NCBI RefSeq assembly: GCF_044383835.1
Contig: NZ_JBISEP010000001.1
Coordinates: 1 to 64,000, forward strand
DNA: 64,000 bases
Reading direction: 5' to 3'
Source: Paraliobacillus sp044383835
Lineage (GTDB): Bacteria > Bacillota > Bacilli > Bacillales > Amphibacillaceae
Below are positions 1 through 8,405 of the stretch, in pieces (the first letter of the stretch is position 1; the number at the start of each line of letters is the position of its first letter). Both the position numbers and the translations under genes were made by a program. Under the pieces are notes generated by a model. That model was not told where the DNA came from. It worked only from the letters and a program-made list of their open reading frames with translations, and did no database searches.

Positions 1-67
1 ACATTATTCCTCGTCTTTGATAGATATTCAAATAAAAACTATATCATCACTTAGAACATGAATTTAA

Positions 68-107
68 AAATGACGTTTGTGAGTTTTTTTACTCACAAAC
101 GTCATTT
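68..107. terminator. Bidirectional Rho-independent terminator
   Basis: A perfect 16-bp inverted repeat (arms 68-83 and 92-107) with an 8-nt T-rich loop. A-rich sequence on one side and T-rich on the other would let it act in both directions. It separates ypiA from whatever lies to the left. Confidence 0.75.
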
Positions 108-225
108 ATTGTACAACCGTTTTTTCATTAAATCATTTATTAAAATTGAAGTATGAAAAAAAGTTAGATATGATAGAAATATTATATTAATTAGTGGAAT
201 GTATCTGGAAAGGATGTTTGAGTAG

Positions 226-1497
226 ATGGAAGAAATATCTGTTGCTGTTACATTGATGGAACAAAAGAAAACAGAAGAAGCAATTGCCGTATTAGAGAAT
301 TACTTACCACTTGCTAACGAAGAAGAAAAGTATACAATTGCAGCATTATATCAACAATGGGGAATGTTAGAAGAAGCAAAAATGATACTGTTAGGATTGG
401 TACAGCAATATCCAGAAGAATCAGAATTAAAATTAATGCTTGCTGATATCCATATTGATTTAGAAGAAGATCAAGAAGCGATTGAATTATTAAATCGTTT
501 TAATTCCACGGATGAAGATTATTTAGCGGTACTTGTTCAACTTGCTGACTTATATCAAACACAGGGATTATTTGAAGTAGCAGAACAGAAATTATTAGAA
601 GCCAAGCAATTAGATCCATCTGAAGTATTAATTGATTTTGCTTTAGGTGAATTGTCTTTATCAAACGGTGAATATCAAAAAGCTATACCGTATTATGAAA
701 AAGTCTACCTACAACAAGAAGTGTATGCAGATGTTGAAATTCCTGTTCGGTTAGGTGAATGCTTAGCGGCAGTTGGTGAATTTGAACAAGCATTAGCATA
801 CTATGAAAAAGTTGAAACAGACAATGTGGAAGTATTGTTCCGCTATGGATTTATAGCTAAAAAAGCTGACCGCTCTGATATTGCAATTCAATCATGGGAA
901 CGAGTAATCGACATTGATCCCGATTATCAATCCGTTTACTTCTATTTAGCTGAAACATATAATGAAGAAGGAAGATTAAAGCAAGCTTATGAAACAGCTA
1001 AAAACGGTTTAGTAGTCGACGAACTAAATAAAGAATTGTTTTTGTTAGCTGGTTCATTAGCTAGAAAAGTTGGTCATACAGAAGAAGGCTATCAATTAGC
1101 CAAAGAAGCAGTTAGTATCGATCCGGGTTATAAAGAAGCAGTTCTATTCTTAGTTGAAAATTACAAACAAGATCAAAAATTTGAGTCAATAATTGATTTG
1201 CTAACACATATTATAGAACTAGGTGAGGAAGATGGTTATTACCGTTGGGAACTAGCTAAAGCGTATGAAGAAGAAGAATCATATGAACAAGCATTAGCAT
1301 CTTATCAAGAAGCATATACTACATTTAAAGACGATCAAGACTTTTTGAAAGCGTATGGTTATTTCCTTGTAGAAGAAGGGAGGCAACGTGAAGCAATTGA
1401 TGTATTAGATAGATATCTAATGATAGACCCTAGTGATATTGAATTAGAAGAATATGTTGGACGATTAAAAGAAACTGTCGACGATAAAATTATTTAG
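226..1497 (+). CDS. ypiA: TPR-repeat protein YpiA
   Basis: A 423-residue cytoplasmic protein built almost wholly of tetratricopeptide-like helical repeats, with recurring ‘A..YYEK’, ‘IDPDY’ and ‘LAETYNEEG’ motifs about every 34 residues. Length equals that of B. subtilis YpiA, and the next genes are ypiB and ypjA as in that genome. There is no signal peptide or membrane segment, so it is likely a protein-interaction scaffold; its role is not defined. It is strongly acidic. An AAAGGATG ribosome site precedes the ATG. Confidence 0.85.
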   Translation: MEEISVAVTLMEQKKTEEAIAVLENYLPLANEEEKYTIAALYQQWGMLEEAKMILLGLVQQYPEESELKLMLADIHIDLEEDQEAIELLNRFNSTDEDYLAVLVQLADLYQTQGLFEVAEQKLLEAKQLDPSEVLIDFALGELSLSNGEYQKAIPYYEKVYLQQEVYADVEIPVRLGECLAAVGEFEQALAYYEKVETDNVEVLFRYGFIAKKADRSDIAIQSWERVIDIDPDYQSVYFYLAETYNEEGRLKQAYETAKNGLVVDELNKELFLLAGSLARKVGHTEEGYQLAKEAVSIDPGYKEAVLFLVENYKQDQKFESIIDLLTHIIELGEEDGYYRWELAKAYEEEESYEQALASYQEAYTTFKDDQDFLKAYGYFLVEEGRQREAIDVLDRYLMIDPSDIELEEYVGRLKETVDDKII

Positions 1498-1573
1498 TGG
1501 AATACATTTATCGTGGGTTTACATGCTACCTCTTGTGTATTGCTTTCCTGTCGTTCGTTTAGGAGGGAACAAT

Positions 1574-2128
1574 TTGAATACGTCTGTTTCGGTGCAAGAT
1601 AAAAAAACATTTATTAAATGGTTTTTGCAACATTATCAATTAAAAAAGAGAGAAAGTGTTTGGATTTTAAATTATTTAACGAATCATGAAGCACTACTTG
1701 CTCAAGTTCATTTCATTCGTGAGGCTAGATATTGCCCACGAGGCATTGTCATATCTACACATTGCTCTAATGATGTTCCTTTTCGCTTTTATAAAAATCA
1801 TATCGTCACAACCGACGCAGAAAAGTCTTTTCATGATATACGATTAAATCGAAGTGACCCAATCTATATTCAATTATGTTTTGAAAATGCACACCAAAAC
1901 GTAAATTATGTCGCCGTTTTAGAAGATAATCCATATTTACCAGATGATTTTTTTATTACAAAGCAAGAAAAAAAATTAGCAAAAGATGTCTTGGAATACA
2001 CTTTGTATGAAGCACAAAAAAAGTATTTGCGTAAAAAAATCAATCAGGCTTTAGACATGAAGGATGAGGATTTATTTAAGCAATATGCTCACCAATTAGA
2101 GAAACTAACATATCCTACAGAGGATTAA
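1574..2128 (+). CDS. ypiB: UPF0302 family protein YpiB
   Basis: A 184-residue protein of the YpiB/UPF0302 family; the N-terminal ‘FIKWFLQHYQLKKRESVW’ block is typical. The open frame begins at an ATG at 1523, but AGGAGGG at 1561-1567 sits 6 nt before an in-frame TTG at 1574. Translation from there gives the family's usual length, so TTG is taken as the start. It is co-transcribed with ypiA, its neighbour across Bacilli. Biochemical function unknown. Confidence 0.85.
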   Translation: MNTSVSVQDKKTFIKWFLQHYQLKKRESVWILNYLTNHEALLAQVHFIREARYCPRGIVISTHCSNDVPFRFYKNHIVTTDAEKSFHDIRLNRSDPIYIQLCFENAHQNVNYVAVLEDNPYLPDDFFITKQEKKLAKDVLEYTLYEAQKKYLRKKINQALDMKDEDLFKQYAHQLEKLTYPTED

Positions 2129-2141
2129 ATACAGGCGATAG

Positions 2142-2173
2142 AGGATCCCTGCGATGTCAATATAGGGGATCCT
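2142..2173 (+). other. Intergenic hairpin between ypiB and ypjA
   Basis: The 8-bp arms AGGATCCC (2142-2149) and GGGATCCT (2166-2173) enclose a 16-nt loop. No T-tract follows, so it is more likely an mRNA-processing or stability hairpin than a terminator. It lies exactly where ypiF-qcrABC stand in B. subtilis. Confidence 0.45.
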
Positions 2174-2195
2174 TATTGTGAGTGGAGAGAATGAA

Positions 2196-2786
2196 ATGAT
2201 TGTAAACATTAAACAACTACTGCAAGATAGAACTTTTTTAATTTTATTATTTATTGTGAATTTGGCTGGAACGATATATGGTTATATATGGTACGAAAGT
2301 CAATTATCTGTTACACCGACCAAGTTTTTACTTTTTGTTCCCGATAGTCCTACCGCTAGCTTGTTTTTTACTGTTTTTTTAGCTTTCTATATTTTTGGTC
2401 GTCATGTCCCATATATTGAGTCACTCGCAATGGTAACGTTGTTTAAATATGGGACATGGGCAGTAGTGATGAACGTTTTACTATGGTTAATTGATGGAAC
2501 GCTTTCTTGGCAGGGGTATATGTTGATTGCTTCACATGGAGCGATGGCGATTCAAGGCTTATTGTACGCTCCTTTTTATCGAATTAAAATGAGACACTTA
2601 GTTATAGCTTCTATTTGGACGTTACATAATGATGTAATTGATTATGTGTTTGAGATGATGCCGCATTATGGATCATTAAACATGTATATGGATCAGATTG
2701 GTTATTTCACTTTTTGGTTAAGCATCACTGCAATAGGTCTGACCTATTTTTTAAGTGTAAGAAAAAACACTTCTTTAAATTACTAG
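2196..2786 (+). CDS. ypjA: DUF1405 membrane protein YpjA
   Basis: A 196-residue integral membrane protein with about six hydrophobic segments, matching the YpjA/DUF1405 family. A longer frame opens at GTG 2178, but GGAGAG at about 2184-2189 is spaced for ATG 2196, which is chosen. In B. subtilis ypjA directly follows qcrC; here it directly follows ypiB. Function unknown. Confidence 0.8.
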   Translation: MIVNIKQLLQDRTFLILLFIVNLAGTIYGYIWYESQLSVTPTKFLLFVPDSPTASLFFTVFLAFYIFGRHVPYIESLAMVTLFKYGTWAVVMNVLLWLIDGTLSWQGYMLIASHGAMAIQGLLYAPFYRIKMRHLVIASIWTLHNDVIDYVFEMMPHYGSLNMYMDQIGYFTFWLSITAIGLTYFLSVRKNTSLNY

Positions 2787-2847
2787 TTATAAGCTTGTCC
2801 TCTTTCTCATACATTTATTAGAGAACTGATGAGAGAAGGGGAGCTCT

Positions 2848-3606
2848 ATGGATAGGAACGTAATTAGTAAACTGTATCATTTAATTATTATTACCATAAT
2901 TATTGTGATTGGATTTGGATTTGTTCATTTTAATGTATTAAATGCAGTGGAGAGTTCTTCAGTTTCTTATTCCTATGAACGATATGTATCTGAAAAAAGA
3001 TATGATCATGCAAAGCGTCGGTTGCAAAACCATGCTAGTGAGATACAAGAGCTTATGCAATCAATGGATTCAGAGAAACAGACAGCATTAAACGAATTGA
3101 TTCGCCATAATTTGGAAATTGTAAGTCGTGATGATATTACACATCAATATAAATTAAATCATGCAAGATCATTAGTTATTGCTGTAGACGCAATAAAGCA
3201 GTCTGAACAACCACTATGGTTAAAAAGTAAACAAGCTTTAGACAAAAGCCTTGAAGCTGTTTTAGAATCAGGTGATTTTTCACAACAAAAGATAAATCAT
3301 TTACTTACACATTGGGAGATGATAAGACCAGCTCTTCAGATTAGTTTAGATACTAATGATTTTTTGGAGCTAGATCGTTTATTTTCAAACTTAGGTAAAG
3401 AAACATTAAATATAAAAGAAGATACGGAAAGTGTATTTAAGTATTCACAATTAATTGGTATTGATTCTCCAACTGTGCAAAGCGACCCCCTCTCCTTTTA
3501 TTGGATAATTTTGATGGTAGGTGGAATAATAATTGTTACATTGTCATACGTTGCTTGGAAAAAATATAAAGGGGAAAAAAAACGTAAGCAAAAACAACCA
3601 TATTAG
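2848..3606 (+). CDS. ypjB: Sporulation protein YpjB
   Basis: A 252-residue protein with an N-terminal hydrophobic anchor or signal (about residues 8-32), a helical middle region and a C-terminal transmembrane segment (about 217-238) followed by a very basic tail. This is the layout of the YpjB family, linked to sporulation in Bacilli. AGAAGGGGAG precedes the ATG. Position after ypjA supports the call. Confidence 0.75.
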   Translation: MDRNVISKLYHLIIITIIIVIGFGFVHFNVLNAVESSSVSYSYERYVSEKRYDHAKRRLQNHASEIQELMQSMDSEKQTALNELIRHNLEIVSRDDITHQYKLNHARSLVIAVDAIKQSEQPLWLKSKQALDKSLEAVLESGDFSQQKINHLLTHWEMIRPALQISLDTNDFLELDRLFSNLGKETLNIKEDTESVFKYSQLIGIDSPTVQSDPLSFYWIILMVGGIIIVTLSYVAWKKYKGEKKRKQKQPY

Positions 3607-3678
3607 TTGACGAAAGCGTTGTTTTTGACTAAAATTGACCTTAAGTAAAGAAAGTAAGTTATTTATGGAGGTATGGAG

Positions 3679-4359
3679 ATGGGGTTAGGTTCTTACCTAA
3701 TTTATATTGCGTTATTAATGATTATTCCATTATGGGCGCAATCTAAAGTGAAAAGCACGTATAAAAAGTTTGCAAAAAAAGCAACATCATCATTGATGAC
3801 TGGTGCACAAGTTGCTAGACAAATTTTAGATGATAATGGGTTATATCACGTAACAATTGAAGAAACTAGAGGGACATTGTCTGACCATTATGATCCTCGT
3901 AAGAAAGTGGTTCGACTTTCTCGTGATAATTACTATGGTCATTCAATGGCAGCATCAGCAATTGCAGCACACGAAGTTGGACATGCTATTCAAGATGAAC
4001 AGGCCTATTCATTTTTGCGTTTTCGACACGCTTTGTTTCCAGTTGCAAGCTTAGGAGATAAAATGTCAATTTTCTTGATCATAGCTGGATTTATTCTTGA
4101 TCAAAGTGGTTTAATTTTGGGAGGTATCGCATTTATGGGATTTGCAGTGTTATTCCAATTAGTTACCTTACCTGTAGAATTCGATGCTTCTAACCGAGCT
4201 ATGGCGCAATTAGTATCATCTGGTGTGATTAAAAACAATGAAGAACGTGATACGAAGAAAGTTCTAAATGCAGCAGCACTAACTTATGTGGCAGCAGCAA
4301 TGGTAGCTGTAGCTGAATTAATTCGATTTATTTTGATGTTTGTTCTAAGCGATGATTAA
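3679..4359 (+). CDS. YugP-type zinc membrane metallopeptidase
   Basis: A 226-residue member of the neutral zinc metallopeptidase family typified by YugP (PF04298). The HExxH zinc motif HEVGH is at residues 98-102, after ‘SAIAA’. An N-terminal hydrophobic helix (5-20) and further membrane segments (about 125-160 and 195-220) surround the site. GGAGG at 3667-3671 sits too close to the ATG at 3673 but 7 nt before ATG 3679, so the latter is used. Substrate unknown; likely membrane-protein quality control. Confidence 0.85.
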   Translation: MGLGSYLIYIALLMIIPLWAQSKVKSTYKKFAKKATSSLMTGAQVARQILDDNGLYHVTIEETRGTLSDHYDPRKKVVRLSRDNYYGHSMAASAIAAHEVGHAIQDEQAYSFLRFRHALFPVASLGDKMSIFLIIAGFILDQSGLILGGIAFMGFAVLFQLVTLPVEFDASNRAMAQLVSSGVIKNNEERDTKKVLNAAALTYVAAAMVAVAELIRFILMFVLSDD

Positions 4360-4370
4360 TTACCTTACTA

Positions 4371-4399
4371 CGGAGCTCACTCTAAATGAGCTCCGTTTC
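4371..4399 (+). terminator. Rho-independent terminator after the yugP-like gene
   Basis: The 9-bp perfect arms CGGAGCTCA (4371-4379) and TGAGCTCCG (4387-4395) with a 7-nt loop are followed by TTTCT. Confidence 0.75.
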
Positions 4400-4588
4400 T
4401 AATTGCTTTAGCTAGCTTAAATGATGCTTCTTTAAGTGAGAACTAAAATTTACTGCATTTAGATCTAACGACTAACGATTAGTACGATTTTCTTTCTTTA
4501 TATATGATACAACCTTTACTCTTTTTGGCCTTTTGTTTCCTTCATTTCCTCTGGTTCTCGTTCAACTGGTGCCTTGGGTTTTTGTTCT

Positions 4589-5464
4589 TTAATCAGAATA
4601 AGGTTTTTTATTTTCATCTAATGTAAAGCCTTCGCCAAGTACGTCATGCACTGCTGTTACAGCTACAAATGCATGCGGATCAATTTGATGAATAATCGCT
4701 TTCAAGCGAACAATTTCATTTCGCCCTACCACACAAAATAGCACTTCCTTATTCTCTCCAGAAAAACGTCCTTTTCCCTGTAATACGGTAACACCACGAT
4801 CCATTTCTTTTAAAATTTTCTCAGATATCTCGTGACTTGCGTTTGATATGATTGTTGTCCCTTTTGCGGAATATGCGCCCTCTTGCATAAAATCAATCAC
4901 ACGAGCTGCTAAATATACTGCAACTAATGTGTACATCCCTTCAACTAATTCAAGATACGTTAGTATGGAAGTAGCAATAACAACCGCATCAAATAAAAAC
5001 ATTGTTTTTCCCATACTCCAACCAGCATATTTGAAAACAATACGTGCAATAATATCAACACCGCCAGTTGTGCCACCGTATCGAAAAATTATTCCTAATC
5101 CAACGCCAATAGTAACCCCTGCATATAAAGCTACTAATGTCATGTCTGATTCTAAATGTAGTTGATACGGATTTATCTGAAATAAATATAAAAATATCGA
5201 AACAGAGACTGTTCCTATAATGGTATAAAGAAATGTATTTCTCCCCAAAAGTTTCCACCCCAAAAGAAAGGTAGGGATGTTCAATATAATATTTAATATT
5301 GCTGGATCCCATTCCCATAGGAAATAAAACAGAAGTGTGATTCCAGTAAAACCACCTTCCCCTAAATTGTGTTGCATATTAAAATGAACAATACCGAAAG
5401 AAAAAATAGCTGCTCCTAATAAAATAAAAAAAATATTTTTGATTTTAAGTCCAAATACATTCAT
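4589..5464 (-). CDS. ypjC: YitT family membrane protein YpjC
   Basis: A 291-residue YitT/DUF161 protein with five or six N-terminal membrane helices and a C-terminal cytosolic DUF2179 domain (about residues 210-285). Reading in from 5530, the first good ribosome site (GGAGGGTGG) serves the ATG at 5464. It lies opposite to its neighbours, as ypjC can in Bacilli. The C-terminus ends shortly after the conserved ‘GEGFTLDENKKP’; the following bases in another frame encode a charged tail (see findings). Transport role suspected, substrate unknown. Confidence 0.85.
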   Translation of the reverse strand: MNVFGLKIKNIFFILLGAAIFSFGIVHFNMQHNLGEGGFTGITLLFYFLWEWDPAILNIILNIPTFLLGWKLLGRNTFLYTIIGTVSVSIFLYLFQINPYQLHLESDMTLVALYAGVTIGVGLGIIFRYGGTTGGVDIIARIVFKYAGWSMGKTMFLFDAVVIATSILTYLELVEGMYTLVAVYLAARVIDFMQEGAYSAKGTTIISNASHEISEKILKEMDRGVTVLQGKGRFSGENKEVLFCVVGRNEIVRLKAIIHQIDPHAFVAVTAVHDVLGEGFTLDENKKPYSD

Positions 5465-5501
5465 TGATACTACCACCCTCCAATAAACAAACGTCGATAC
5501 T

Positions 5502-5530
5502 ATTATAGTCAATCTATTGTTTAGAAACAA
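5502..5530 (-). promoter_or_regulatory. SigA-type promoter of ypjC
   Basis: On the minus strand a TTGTTT -35 (5525-5530) and a perfect TATAAT -10 (5502-5507) are separated by 17 bp, about 40 bp before the ypjC start. Confidence 0.55.
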
Positions 5531-5578
5531 TGCAATCGGAGGTTAAAAATAGTTCTTAAAAATAAATAGCTTAAAAAT

Positions 5579-5607
5579 TTGTCAAATGCAGTAGTTTTCG
5601 CTAACAT
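5579..5607 (+). promoter_or_regulatory. Promoter of the ypjD-dapB-mgsA-bshA-cca-birA-panBCD operon
   Basis: TTGTCA (5579-5584), 17-bp spacer, TAACAT (5602-5607), 47 bp before the ypjD start. It diverges from the ypjC promoter. It is the only candidate seen at the head of the long, tightly packed operon. Confidence 0.45.
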
Positions 5608-5654
5608 AAAAGTACGTTAATTATCCATTACTGTTTGATAAAAGGAGTAAATAC

Positions 5655-6020
5655 ATGCACGACAATGATAAGAATACGCACAATGATGTACAAGCAATGC
5701 AACAAAGAGTAGATAATTATATTTCTCAATTTAAAGAAGGATACTTTAACCCGCTTAGTATGCTTGCTCGGTTTACTGAAGAGATTGGGGAATTAGCTAG
5801 AGAAATTAACCATACATACGGTGAGAAACCAAAGAAATCAAATGAAGAAGAGAATACAATTGAAGCAGAGCTTGGAGATTTGTTCTTTGTCATGCTATCT
5901 TTCGCAAATTCATTAGACATTGATTTAGCTGAAGCATTTAATCAGTCAATGACAAAAATTGAAACGAGAGATAAAGACAGATGGACAAAAAAAGAACAGG
6001 AGTGTGGAAAGAATGACTAA
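5655..6020 (+). CDS. ypjD: MazG-like nucleotide pyrophosphohydrolase YpjD
   Basis: A 121-residue all-alpha NTP pyrophosphatase of the MazG superfamily. The metal-binding motifs are visible: ‘EEIGELAREI’ (about residues 42-51) and ‘EAELGDLFFVM’ (about 70-80), the EExxE...ExxD pattern. It likely hydrolyses non-canonical or excess NTPs to NMP and PPi. AAAGGAG precedes the ATG. First gene of the operon; its end overlaps dapB. Confidence 0.85.
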   Translation: MHDNDKNTHNDVQAMQQRVDNYISQFKEGYFNPLSMLARFTEEIGELAREINHTYGEKPKKSNEEENTIEAELGDLFFVMLSFANSLDIDLAEAFNQSMTKIETRDKDRWTKKEQECGKND

Positions 6021-6813
6021 TATTAAAGTGATTGTGGCTGGACCAAGAGGGAAGATGGGTAGCGAAGCACTAAGAATGATTGACAAGCATGATGATCTTA
6101 CATTGGTTGCTTGTTTAGATATGGAGAATGATGGGCTAAAGGTAAATCAGATTCCTGGACTACCTGACTTTGATGCTACAATATATACAGATATTGATAC
6201 ATGCTTTCAAGCAGTTGAAGCAGACGTCTTAATTGATTTAACGACACCAGAAGTTGGCTATCACCATACAAAGGCAGCAATTGAATATGGTATTCGGCCA
6301 GTTGTTGGTACAACAGGTTTTACAAAAAAACAATTGAATGAATTGACAGATCTCGCTGAAGAAAAACAGATTGGTGCAGTGATTGCACCGAACTTTGCAA
6401 TTGGCGCAGTATTGATGATGGAATTTTCGAAATGGGCAGCAAAGTATTTCCCCGATGTCGAGATTATTGAAAAACACCATGATCAAAAGCTTGATGCTCC
6501 TTCAGGTACAGCTGTTAAAACAGCAGAATTAATTCAGCAAGAAAGAATTAGTAAAGTACAAGGACATCCAAATGAAAAAGAAACGATTGAAGGGGCAAGA
6601 GGCGCAGATATTGATGGCATGCGTATACATAGTGTTCGTTTGCCTGGTTTAGTAGCACACCAGGAAGTGATTTTTGGTGGGCCAGGAGAAAACCTCACAA
6701 TAAAGCATGATTCATTTCATAGAGAATCATTTATGTCAGGAATTAAGTTCTCCATTGATCATGTAATGAAGTTAGATGTTTTAGTATATGGACTTGAAAA
6801 TCTGTTAGAATAA
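6013..6813 (+). CDS. dapB: 4-hydroxy-tetrahydrodipicolinate reductase
   Basis: A 266-residue NAD(P)H-dependent reductase of the diaminopimelate/lysine pathway, which also feeds dipicolinate in spore formers. The N-terminal Rossmann motif ‘VAGPRGKMG’ (7-15) and the DapB signature ‘EKHHDQKLDAPSGTA’ (about 150-164, catalytic His and Lys) are intact. The frame is open from 5959, but ATG 6013, 10 nt after AGGAG, gives the family's N-terminus. It overlaps the ypjD stop by 8 bp, implying translational coupling. Confidence 0.95.
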   Translation: MTNIKVIVAGPRGKMGSEALRMIDKHDDLTLVACLDMENDGLKVNQIPGLPDFDATIYTDIDTCFQAVEADVLIDLTTPEVGYHHTKAAIEYGIRPVVGTTGFTKKQLNELTDLAEEKQIGAVIAPNFAIGAVLMMEFSKWAAKYFPDVEIIEKHHDQKLDAPSGTAVKTAELIQQERISKVQGHPNEKETIEGARGADIDGMRIHSVRLPGLVAHQEVIFGGPGENLTIKHDSFHRESFMSGIKFSIDHVMKLDVLVYGLENLLE

Positions 6814-6855
6814 TATATTTTATCCAAAAATTAGTAGTGGAGGAGGCGAATTGTT

Positions 6856-7275
6856 TTGAATATCGCACTTATTGCTCATGATAAGAAGAAAGAAGCTATT
6901 ATCGAATTTGCGTTATCATATAAACATATTTTGAACAAACACCAACTGTTTGCTACAGGAACAACAGGTGAAAAGATAAGTGGCGCAACAGGTTTAGATA
7001 TTTTTCGATTTCAATCTGGTCCATTAGGTGGAGATCAGCAAATTGGTGCGAAAATTGCTGAGAATAAAATGGATTTAGTTATCTTTTTTAGAGATCCATT
7101 AACCGCTCAACCACATGAACCAGATATAAGTGCTTTAATGCGTTTATGTGATGTGTATAAAATTCCATTAGTAACGAATCTAGCAGGTGCCGAAATTTTA
7201 ATTAGAGGGCTGGATGCAGGATTTTTTGAATGGAGAACGTTAATCAACCGTGATAATAATGAAGGATGTACTTGA
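6856..7275 (+). CDS. mgsA: Methylglyoxal synthase
   Basis: A 139-residue enzyme converting dihydroxyacetone phosphate to methylglyoxal and phosphate, a glycolytic bypass. The phosphate-binding ‘FATGTTG’ loop (32-38), catalytic Asp60 in ‘GPLGGDQQ’ and the H87-D90 pair in ‘QPHEPD’ are all present. The start is TTG 6856, 9 nt after AGGAGG (6841-6846). bshA starts one base after its stop. Confidence 0.95.
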   Translation: MNIALIAHDKKKEAIIEFALSYKHILNKHQLFATGTTGEKISGATGLDIFRFQSGPLGGDQQIGAKIAENKMDLVIFFRDPLTAQPHEPDISALMRLCDVYKIPLVTNLAGAEILIRGLDAGFFEWRTLINRDNNEGCT

Positions 7276-7276
7276 A

Positions 7277-8395
7277 ATGAAAAAAATTGGTATTACTTGC
7301 TACCCCTCTGTTGGAGGATCAGGTATTGTTGCTACTGAATTGGGTAAATTCTTAGCTAAGCAAGGACATCAAATATATTTCATTACATCAAGTATGCCTT
7401 TTCGCTTAAACAGCATCTATCCAAACATCAATTTTCATGAAGTGGAAGTAAATCATTATCCTGTTTTTCAATACCCACCGTATGATTTAGCGCTAGCTAA
7501 TAAAATGGCTGAAGTAATTGATACAGAAGAATTAGATATCTTACATGTACATTATGCAATCCCACATGCGATTTGTGCTATATTAGCGAAAGAAATGGCC
7601 AGTAGAGAAGTGAAGATTGTTACTACATTACATGGTACAGATATAACAGTATTAGGTATCGATAATAGCTTGAAAAAAATGATAAAATACGGGATAGAAA
7701 AATCGGATGCAGTAACAGCAGTATCGAATAGTCTTGTTAACCAAACAAATGAAATGTTAGCAGTTGAAAAAGAAATGCATGTTGTCTATAATTTTGTTGA
7801 TACAGAAGAATACTATCGACGATCAAACCGTGATTTACGAGAGCACTATGGTATTCACCCGAATGAAAAAGTGATTATTCACATTTCTAACTTTAGAAAG
7901 GTGAAACGTATTCAAGATGTTATTTATGCCTTTCAGATCATCAATAGCCAAGTTCCTAGTAAGCTCTTGTTAATTGGTGATGGTCCTGAGTATTCGGAAA
8001 TGTACCAACTCGTTAAAAAACTAGGATTAGAAGATTCGATATTGTTCCTGGGTAAACAAAACAATATTGCAGATTTATTGTCCATTTCAGATTTGAAATT
8101 GTTATTATCTGAAAAAGAAAGTTTTGGACTTGTGATGATTGAGGCAATGGCTTGTGGTGTGCCTTGTATTGGTACAAATGTTGGTGGGATACCGGAAGTG
8201 ATTGAAGATGGAAAGAACGGTTATATTATAGAGATTGGTGAAATAGAAACGCTTGCAAATAAAGCAATATCTCTATTAACTAACGATGAAAAATGGAACA
8301 GCTTTTCTAAATATGCTGTAACGTATGTACAGCAACATTTTAGTGCAGAAGAAATTGTCAAACAGTATGAAACCATTTATCAAGAGCTATTGTAG
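7277..8395 (+). CDS. bshA: N-acetyl-alpha-D-glucosaminyl L-malate synthase
   Basis: A 372-residue GT4 glycosyltransferase that joins UDP-GlcNAc to L-malate, the first step of bacillithiol synthesis. It shows the N-terminal glycine-rich loop ‘GGSGIVATELGK’ and the GT4 E-x7-E signature in ‘EKESFGLVMIEAMACG’ (about 281-296). The open frame extends upstream, but AAGGATG is spaced for ATG 7277. The usual upstream partner bshB1 (deacetylase) is not here, so the second step must come from elsewhere, for example BshB2. Confidence 0.93.
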   Translation: MKKIGITCYPSVGGSGIVATELGKFLAKQGHQIYFITSSMPFRLNSIYPNINFHEVEVNHYPVFQYPPYDLALANKMAEVIDTEELDILHVHYAIPHAICAILAKEMASREVKIVTTLHGTDITVLGIDNSLKKMIKYGIEKSDAVTAVSNSLVNQTNEMLAVEKEMHVVYNFVDTEEYYRRSNRDLREHYGIHPNEKVIIHISNFRKVKRIQDVIYAFQIINSQVPSKLLLIGDGPEYSEMYQLVKKLGLEDSILFLGKQNNIADLLSISDLKLLLSEKESFGLVMIEAMACGVPCIGTNVGGIPEVIEDGKNGYIIEIGEIETLANKAISLLTNDEKWNSFSKYAVTYVQQHFSAEEIVKQYETIYQELL

Positions 8396-8405
8396 GTGGA
8401 AATGA

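Noticed and set aside
3611..3625. Possible cre site after ypjB (GAAAGCGTTG)
   Set aside because: It misses required positions of the cre consensus, unlike the site at 53161.
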